A stretch of DNA of 64,000 bases, taken from Theropithecus gelada (Eukaryota; Chordata; Mammalia; Primates; Cercopithecidae). This document shows positions 56,971-64,000 of this stretch, piece by piece. Each line of letters starts with the position of its first letter. Position 1 is the first letter of the stretch. The notes beneath the pieces are model-generated. The model was not told where the DNA came from, did not search any database, and was given only the letters and a program-made list of their open reading frames with translations. The DNA is taken from assembly GCF_003255815.1 (NCBI RefSeq), contig NC_037670.1:53345171-53409170 (forward strand), in the 5' to 3' direction. Position numbers and translations under genes: made by a program.

Positions 56971-59538
56971 TATGGCTAGAGGGAAATCACATAGAGCCCT
57001 TGCAGAATCCACTGTGTCAGCCTCACTGTTTTTCTGTTCATAGTTCATGTTCTGTTCACTTGTTGGGAAGATTTTGATCAAGAGTAGGAATTGTTCTTGC
57101 AACAGAAGCTTTGTTTTGTCAGTTATTACATTTTTTCTTATTTTGAGGGTTATAGCTTACAGAAAGGTATTTTTTAGTTTTTAGTTGAATTTCTGTTTAA
57201 TTAGAAACTTTGGTGCAACACATATCACTCTGGGAAAAACAGTTTTGGTTCATGTGTTTCCATCAAAAATTTTATAATTGGGTTATTGATCTTCATTTCA
57301 AGATGTGGATGATTCAGATTCTGGACATGTTGAATGCTGGAATAACTAGCTCCCAGGGACCCCTCTTGGACCACTTTCTCCTCTGGTTGGTGCTGGTGCT
57401 CCGTCTCTGTCCCTCCTTCCACCTGCGGAATCTCAGGGGCCCAGATGCTGCAGGACTTCAGCTCCCCCACCTTGTGTTTAGCTCATCAGAACGGAGATTT
57501 CACAGCCTTCTTCTCTGGGAATCTCCCCACCTGTGACTGGCAAGGCCCTCCCAGGTGCAGCAGTTTTGACTTTGTGCCTTCCCTGGCCCTACTAACATCT
57601 GACACTTACCCTCCCCAGCAGAAAACTCAGGTTTTTTTTTAAATGGGGGGAGGCAGGGAGGAGATGGGGAGGTGAAGGGTTGCCAGGGCGGAATGGTGGA
57701 GTGGACCCAATGGAGAGGGAGAGGGATTGGAGAGAGAATAAAACCACGGCACTTTGTCTGAAATAAGTCTCCCCTCAATGGAAATAGCAGCTCCTGGGAG
57801 CTCAGGAATGGTCCAGTGGGCAAGAGTGCTGAAAACATGCAGGGAACACAGAGCAGAATGCTCGAAGCCACATTTCAATGAAGTTTACAGTTTTGAAGTG
57901 CAGTTTAACAGGTTCTGTGACATGATATATTATGATATATTCTAAGGATAAATGAGGCCTTCAAAACCAAGAGAGACCACATGAGGAGGAACAGCGAGCT
58001 GCGTAGTGTGAAATGCTACAGAGGGGAGAGAAAAAAATGAAGGGGAAAAGAAGCCATGGAATGGCTTTGTTTTTAATGAAAGGGGAATTCCCAAGAACAT
58101 CTCAAAACGTAAGATGTCAGGTTGGAAAGGGAGTTAAATCTACTTCAAAATAGATGATGGGTAAGAGGTTTCTTTTTCAGTTCTTGAAAACTTACAACTT
58201 CATGGCAGATCTTGTCCTGGTAGAATTTAAATGCGCTGAAATTTCCATCCTGAACTCTGCCATCTTCTCCACTTTAGCCACCTCACCTCCCTGTCTCTGT
58301 GTGAGAAATTCAGCCGTGTTCAAAGCCCAGTCAGTGTCCAAATTGCTGCAATCCCCAGGTTGCCCTCATTCTCCAAGGACAGGGTTGGCTCTCCAGTAAA
58401 CACATGCTCATCCCACCACATCTTAGAAAAACAGCCGTGATTTGTAGGTCTGTAGGGAGAATTGGGCACTTACAGTTTCAAAGAGTGACCCACAGAAAGC
58501 GGTTAAGGATTACAGAAGTGGACCATTTGTGTTGCTATGACAATGGCCTTTTTACAGACAGGGACAGAGGTTTTAGAACCTGGTACCAACATCTTGGGCA
58601 TACAGTATTTGGTGTTCTTATAAATTCAGATACGTTGTAGGTTTACATTTTTTTTTTTTAATGTTAGTGCCCCCTTTAGCTCATAGTTGATTCAAGGTCT
58701 CAGTTTATTCAACTTTTGTGTAAAATGAGCAATGTGCAAGCCATTTCCTGGTAACAGCCATGGTGGCATTTAAGACACCCTGTGGGAGCTCCGTGCAGGC
58801 CCAGGGAGCACGAGCGAGCCGGGTGGAGCCATAGCTGGAAGACAATGGGGACTCAGGGCTGCTTCTGTGACAAGCCCCCTTCCTCTTTGGAGAACTGAGC
58901 AAACTTAACATTGCAAGTATGTTTCCGTGACACCTTTTGTGTGACACCTCTCTGCTCTAATAAATTGATACTATTTCATTGAAGCACTGAGTAACTGAAT
59001 GAATGACTCTCAACTGACATATTTGGGAAGATTGGACTGGCTGGCATTATCTCCCTCCAAAAATAGAAGGGGGCTCACAGTGGTTTTATAGTGACAGGCA
59101 TAACTAGGGTTTTTCTATTTTGTGGACACATTCACTGACTGACACTCAGCAGCCGATCTAATGTCCATGCAGGGAAGGTGGTAGGGAGAGAAGAGGAGGG
59201 AGAGATGCTTCCTCCCAGGGCTCTCAGCACCAGGGAACGGGCCCCTTCCTGGGGGCAGGCATTCTAGGCCTTTGCTCTTCAGGTTCCTCTGTGATTTCTC
59301 CTCTGGGGAGACCCCACAGGGTGTAGTGAGAGTGCGGTGTGGCCACTGACCCCCGCCCTGAGGCTTAGTTATCCTCAGCCACTGGCCTTGTTAGGCCGTG
59401 GCCTGCTATGGGGCCGCCCTTTCTTGCCCCTCCCTTGTCTAGGGAAACACTGGTTTGTAGTGGTGAGGGGAGAAGCTTCCCACACAGCATGAGAACAGCT
59501 CTTCTAGGATGCACACGAACCCTGGCATTGTCTTAAAG

Positions 59539-59987
59539 ACTGTGTTCGTGCCATAGCAGAATACCCCAAACGGGGTGGCTTAAATGACAAAAATGTATTC
59601 TGTCATCATTCTGGAAGGTGGAATCTGAGCTGGAGGTGTCGGCAGGGCCGTGATCCCCCTGAAGGCTTGGGAAGGATCTGTCCTCAGCCCCACTCCAGCA
59701 CCTGGTGGTTCCGTGGCTCGGGCAGCCTCCCTCCCACGTCCCCACGAAGTTCTCCCTGTGTGTGTCTGTCTCCTCCCAAGGCACTCTCCCTGTGTGTGTG
59801 TCTGTGTACAAATTCCTTATATGGACACTAGTCATATTGGATCAGGGGCCCACCCTATGTGGTATGACTGCATCTTAACTAGTTACATCTGCAACAATTG
59901 TGTCTCCAAATAAGGTCACCTTCTGAGGTACCGGAGGTTGGGATCACAAAATAAGGATTCAGGGGGCACACAGTTCAATCCATAACA
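59539..59987 (-). mobile_element. MLT1-type LTR (ERVL-MaLR)
   Basis: The antisense phrases gtgtcggcagggccgtgatc, atatggacactagtcatattgg, tatgactgcatcttaactag, aataaggtcaccttctgagg and gttcaatccataaca follow the MLT1 pattern. A TG-rich segment is duplicated inside (tctccctgtgtgtgtctgtc twice). Confidence 0.85.
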
Positions 59988-60143
59988 AAGATCAAACTAC
60001 TGTCATATAGACAATCTTGCAATCAAATGTCACAGGTTGCATTATTGTGCAACCCCCCCACCATGTTACTTTCTGTCTTCAGACTAACTAACAGTGCTAC
60101 CCTCTCAGTCTCCGTGTAATGAGGAAGTCTGAATGTCTGAAGT

Positions 60144-61070
60144 AATGGATGAGTGAATGGATGGATGGATACATGATGGGTGAATGGATGGATGGACAGA
60201 TGGATGGATAGATGGATGGTAAATGAATGAATGAGTGGATGGGTAGATGGGTGGATGGATGGATGGATGGATGCGTGATGAGTGGATGGTTGGATGTATG
60301 GATGGGTAGATGGCTGGATGGATGATGGATGGATGAGTGAATGGATGGATGAATGATTAGATGGATGGATGGATGGATGATGGGTGGATGAATGGATGGA
60401 TGATGGATGGGTGAATGGATGAATAGATGGATGGATGGATGGATAGGTGATGAGTGGATGCATGGATGGATAGATGATGGATGAGTGAATGGATGGATGG
60501 GTGAATAGATGGATGGATGAATAGATGGATGGATGGGTGATGGATGGATGGATGGCTGATGGGTGGATGGATGAATGATGGATAGAGGAGTGAATGGATG
60601 GATGGGTGAATGGATGGATGATGGGTGGATGGATGGATGATAGATGAGTGAATGGATGGATGGATGAATAGACGGATGGGTGATGGATGGATGGATGGAT
60701 GGGTGATTGGTGGATGGATGGATGATGGATGGATGAGTGAATGGATGGATGGGTGAATGGATGGATGGATGAATAGATGGATGGATGGGTGATGGATGGG
60801 TGATGGATGGATGGATGGATGATGGATGGATGAGTGAATGGATGGATGGGTGAATGGATAGATGATGGGTGGATGGATGGATGGATGATGGATGAGTGAA
60901 TGGATGGATGGGTGAATGGATGGATGGATGAATAGACGGATGGATGGGTGATGGATGGATGGATGGATGGGTGAATGCATGGATGGATGGATGGATGGAT
61001 AGATAGATGGATCAATCGATTTATGGATGGATGGATGGATGGATGGATGGATGGATGGATGGATGAGTGG
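60144..61070. repeat. (TGGA)n satellite with higher-order pattern
   Basis: About 930 bp consist of TGGA units with variants (TGAA, TGGG, TAGA, ATGA). Longer blocks of gatggatgggtgaatggatg plus atgatggatgagtgaatgg recur. The last 40 bp are pure units. Long minus-strand open frames reading I-H-P-S repeats have no domain and are caused by the repeat. Confidence 0.97.
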
Positions 61071-61472
61071 GTCTATGAAAGAGCAGAGGAAGCCCCCACG
61101 AGTGCTCCTGCTACAAAGGTGCATGCGTGCCTCCTGCTGTTCTTGAAACCCTAGGAAGTCTTGCAAAGGAGAAGGGAACAGATGCTTCCACTCACCTCTG
61201 TGTGCCAGCGCCCTACCAGGCACCTCAGTGTTTGCTTTCATTCTCACTCTATAGGCTAGGACTGGTCATAGCATCCTCCTTTCACTTTCTTCAAAACAAC
61301 TAGCTATTGATCACCTGCTGACCAACAACTGCTGGCCACCAGGAGGGGAGAGTGAGAAGACTCTAAGGAAGGAAGGTAGGCCAGCCTTAGCCTTTCACAA
61401 ATGGGACAACTGAGGCACAGGTGATCGGAGCAGCATCCCCTGCTCCAGTATAAGAAAATGATCTTACATGTG

Positions 61473-61759
61473 GGCCGGGCACGGTGGCTCACGCCTGTAA
61501 TCCCAACACTCTGGGAGGCCGAGGCAGACAGATCACTTGAGGTCAGGCATTCGAGACCAGCTTGGCCAACATGGTAAAACCCCATCTCTACTAAAAATAC
61601 AAAAATCAGCCAGGCGTGGTGGCGCATGTGTGTAATCCCAGCTACTTGGGAGGCTGAGGCAGGAGAATGGCTTGCCCCCAGGAGGCGGAAGTTGCAGTGA
61701 ACCGAGATTGCACCACTGCACTCTAGTCTCAAAAAAAAAAAAAAAAGAAAGAAAGAAGA
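61473..61759 (+). mobile_element. Alu, sense, with internal 3' deletion
   Basis: The element runs from gggccgggcacggtggctcac to ccactgcactctagtctcaaa. The usual cagcctgggtgacagagc segment is missing before the A-tail. Confidence 0.95.
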
Positions 61760-61854
61760 AAATGAAATTATCTTACAGGTACATGGGTCAAAAATGACAT
61801 GGCTGGCCTCTGCTGCCCATCTCCTTGTAGAGAAGCATTAATTAAAATGGATTC

Positions 61855-62005
61855 AATGCAATTTTCTCAGCTTTAGTTTTCTCATCTGTAGAAAAGGGGT
61901 AATGATACCTACTTCATTGGGATCATTGTGGGATTAGATGCAATTATGTAACTGAAGGCAGTTGGCACAGACAGGCACCGGATAAGCACCTAGTCAACCT
62001 ACTCT
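61855..62005 (+). repeat. MIR SINE
   Basis: The phrases cagctttagttttctcatctg, ggggtaatgatacctacttc and gggatcattgtgggattag follow the sense MIR consensus. Confidence 0.85.
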
Positions 62006-62439
62006 CCCTTTCCCTTCTTTTGTGTAAATCCTCACGTCCCCTCCTCTCTTCAGCCTCTCCTGTCTCTATCACGGAATACCACGTTTAGAGCTGTCAGTGG
62101 AATGGCATGTGTCTGAAGGTGAGGATTTCCTATTTGAGATAAAAGTCTGCAGTTTCCACAAGTTAATACAGCAAACAGACCAAGCATCTTTTTTTTTTTC
62201 TTGCTGGGTGGACTCAGGTAAAATTGAGCTGCTAAGTACCCAGGATTTATGGAATTTGTTGCTAATATTAAAGAGATTTACATGTCCATTATACTCCTGC
62301 AGGTTTAATCTGATCACTACAAAATGCTCAGAATACATTGCTATTTCAAGGACAACTAGATTATTTGGGTGAAAGCTGGATCTTTGTACGTAGATACTCT
62401 GGACTTTGGATGCCAATCTACTTCATTGGTTCTTTGCAG

Positions 62440-62555
62440 TTCCTTCAGCCGCCCCTGAGAACGTGTCAGCTGAGGCTGTCAGCTCGACACAGATTTTACT
62501 GACATGGGCTTCCGTGCCGGAACAGGACCAGAATGGGCTCATACTGGGCTACAAG
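62440..62555 (+). CDS. SDK2: SDK2 exon G, start of FN3 domain 7
   Basis: This 116 bp exon lies between acceptor ...ttctttgcag and donor aag|gtgcgt. It enters with TT to finish a valine codon and leaves in phase 0. It encodes PSAAPENVSAEAVSSTQILL, then TWASVPEQDQNGLILGYK. PENVSAEAV is the A strand with an N-V-S sequon. LLTWASVP carries the conserved strand-B tryptophan, and NGLILGYK opens strand C. The continuation of the gene is outside the window. The intron downstream starts with MIR sequence and carries a 30 bp minisatellite about 1 kb after the exon. Confidence 0.97.
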
Positions 62556-62814
62556 GTGCGTGATGGGATGACCTCCTTTTGCTTAAAGAATGGGCTGGGG
62601 AAATGCGACCACGTGCCATTCCCCCAAAGCAGCAAGCTTCCTCTTCTTCAGCAGATCTGCAGTGCCGGCCAGTTTGTGACTTTTATTAGGACATCCAGTT
62701 GTCTTATCTAAGCCTCATTGCAGTCTGGGAATTAGGCGTCGGTATAACCACACCACAAACGCCAAAACAGGGTGCCAGAAGAAAAGCGCAGCCGGAGTGG
62801 ACCTGCTCGGGGCC

Positions 62815-62965
62815 TGCGCCTGGCTCTGCCCTCGCTGGCCTCGGTGCCGTGGGCCAGTAACTGAAACCCGTGCCTGTGTCTCCCCGCTTGTAAAACGGGA
62901 ATAATGATGGTAGCTTTGTCCTGGAGTTAGTGTGAGAATTCAGTGGGTCTTTTACACAGCACGCC
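62815..62965 (+). repeat. MIR SINE
   Basis: The phrases gtctccccgcttgtaaaacgg, gaataatgatggtagctttg and gttagtgtgagaattcagtg follow the sense MIR consensus. Confidence 0.75.
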
Positions 62966-63587
62966 TTGCTGGTGTGAAGGGCTGGGCGAGGTGGATCGCT
63001 GTGTGTGTGTTTCTATGTGTGTCGTCACGGTCCTAGCAATGGCATCCACTGGAAGGGTTGAATATGTCCCAGCTTCTTGGGGGAGCCATTTCTGGGTTCC
63101 ACCTTCCATACATCCACCCCAACCCTTTAAAACCCTGTTCTGTTCCTCATTCCATCACTCAGGGGCGACAGGCTCTGTCTCCCCGTCTGCTCCTTGGCTC
63201 AGCAATGCCAAGCATCAGAATGAGCTTTTCTGGACCCGGCCAGCAAGGCCATGCTTGTCTCAGTGCTGCTGCCTGGGTTTTGAGCGTGCCTCCTCCACCT
63301 TTCCATACTTCACATCCCTATTCTTTGTTTCCCCCGCCTGCTCTCCTGTGTCTTCCCCCTTCCCCGGGTGTTCTAAGCGCGTCCTGCTGGCTCCGTGACA
63401 CATGGCAGTCCCGTTGAGGGGGTTCAGTGACCAAAACTCCACACCACATTCCTAGGGCCCAGAGAAACGTGCTTGCTGTGCTATTTTCAAACGGCTCCCT
63501 GGTGATGCTATCCTTTATGGCCTTCCATGTCCCTGATCTCAGGGAGCAGTTTCGAGAGGATGGGCGTTGAGTGAAGACTTAGCAGGA

Positions 63588-63982
63588 GGCCCTGGAGCAG
63601 AGCAGCTTGGGGTGGGATGCCCTGGAGGAGAGCAGCTTGGGGTGGGGTGCCCTGGAGCAGAGCAGCTTGAGGTGGGGTGCCCTGGAGGAGAGCAGCTTGG
63701 GATGGGATGCCCTGGAGGAGAGCAGCTTGGGATGGGATGCCCTGGAGGAGAGCAGCTTGGGGTGGGGTGCCCTGGAGCAGAACAGCTTGGGGTGGGGTGC
63801 CCTGGAGGAGAGCAGCTTGGGGTGGGGTGCCCTGGAGCAGAGCAGCTTGAGGTGGGGTGCCCTGGAGCAGAGCAGCTTGGGGTGGGGTGCCCTGGAGCAG
63901 AGCAGCTTGGGGTGGGGTGCTCTGGAGTAGAGCAGCTTGGGGTGGGGTGCCCTGGAGGAGAGCAGCTTGGGGTGGGGTGCCT
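63588..63982. repeat. 30 bp minisatellite, about 13 copies
   Basis: The unit, agagcagcttggggtggggt plus gccctggagc, repeats in strict 30 bp register with few variants (ggag/gcag, gggat/ggggt, ttgag/ttggg). Because 30 is a multiple of three, both strands stay open, giving ten-residue protein repeats with no domain. The plus strand is G-rich with GGGG runs. Confidence 0.98.
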
Positions 63983-64000
63983 ACAGCCTGCACAACTGCA

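Larger units (their letters stand above)
49606..62439 (+). other. SDK2: SDK2 intron F-G, 12.8 kb
   Basis: The intron starts gtaagg and ends ttgcag. It holds a probable old repeat near 50000-50330, a tandem duplication at 50637-50848, L1 and HAL1 pieces, four Alus, a THE1-type LTR, an MLT1-type LTR, a 0.9 kb TGGA satellite and a MIR. Stretches in which I recognise nothing are 49606-49999, 50849-52608, 52906-53339, 54787-55159, 56247-56604, 56971-59538 and 62006-62439. Confidence 0.85.
62556..64000 (+). other. SDK2: Start of the SDK2 intron after exon G
   Basis: The intron starts gtgcgt and runs past the window end. It contains a MIR at about 62815-62965 and a 30 bp minisatellite at 63588-63982. 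Positions 62966-63587 show no repeat I can name. Confidence 0.85.

Noticed and set aside
60023..61247. Two long minus-strand open frames (330 and 296 residues) rich in Ile-His-Pro-Ser
   Set aside because: They are produced by the TGGA satellite, have no domain or splice context, and overlap each other in different frames.
2834..62555. SDK1 as the gene
   Set aside because: Exons B and D differ clearly from the SDK1 sequence I remember and fit SDK2.
63588..63982. Regular direct repeats considered as a CRISPR array
   Set aside because: There are no unique spacers, units are contiguous, and the context is a vertebrate intron.
63508..63993. 161-residue minus-strand frame and 107-residue plus-strand frame with ten-residue repeats
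   Set aside because: A 30 bp minisatellite keeps any stop-free frame open. Both strands being open at once argues against coding.

Overview
The window is primate nuclear DNA from inside one large multi-exon gene read on the + strand. About 30 Alu SINEs, L1 and HAL1 fragments, ERVL-MaLR LTRs, MIR/L2 fossils and satellites surround seven short exons with clean splice sites. The Alu at 24749-25043 has base changes I know from the AluYR subfamilies of Old World monkeys (GGCTCAAGCC, AACTAGCCGGGCGAGG, GCGTAAACC, GATCCAGCC where human AluY has GGCTCACGCC, AATTAGCCGGGCGTGG, GCGTGAACC, GATCGCGCC). The source is therefore most likely a cercopithecid such as a macaque, baboon or vervet rather than human.

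The gene is SDK2 (sidekick cell adhesion molecule 2). The exons lie at 2834-2932, 12143-12334, 14558-14679, 46002-46111, 48620-48770, 49368-49605 and 62440-62555. They splice in matching phases (1, 1, 0, 2, 0, 1, 0) into about 342 residues of uninterrupted fibronectin type III (FN3) sequence. By comparison with the family they cover FN3 domain 4 (exons A and B), domain 5 (exons C, D and the start of E), domain 6 (rest of E, and F) and the start of domain 7 (exon G). The N-terminal Ig domains, the last FN3 domains, the membrane segment and the PDZ-binding tail lie outside the window. Exon letters A to G are mine.

Layout: 1-2833 is the end of an upstream intron. 2933-12142 is a 9.2 kb intron with an unnamed LTR that has intact termini and a short duplicated segment. 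12335-14557 holds an antisense THE1/MST-type LTR close to exon B. 14680-46001 is a 31 kb intron with most of the Alus, several nested L1/LTR/Alu blocks, a 380 bp polypyrimidine tract and the monkey-type Alu. 46112-48619 and 48771-49367 are short introns. 49606-62439 contains a recent tandem duplication, L1 and HAL1 fragments, a THE1-type solo LTR and a 0.9 kb TGGA satellite. 62556-64000 opens the next intron and ends in a G-rich 30 bp minisatellite.

I see no RNA gene, no CRISPR array, no second protein-coding gene and no new molecular system. Points worth a second look are the local duplication beside exon B, the unnamed LTR, the palindrome/CArG/octamer cluster at 28550-28582, the three stacked Alus at 39.5-40.4 kb and the satellites. 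Family names for repeats come from recognition by eye, and subfamily assignments and repeat edges are approximate.
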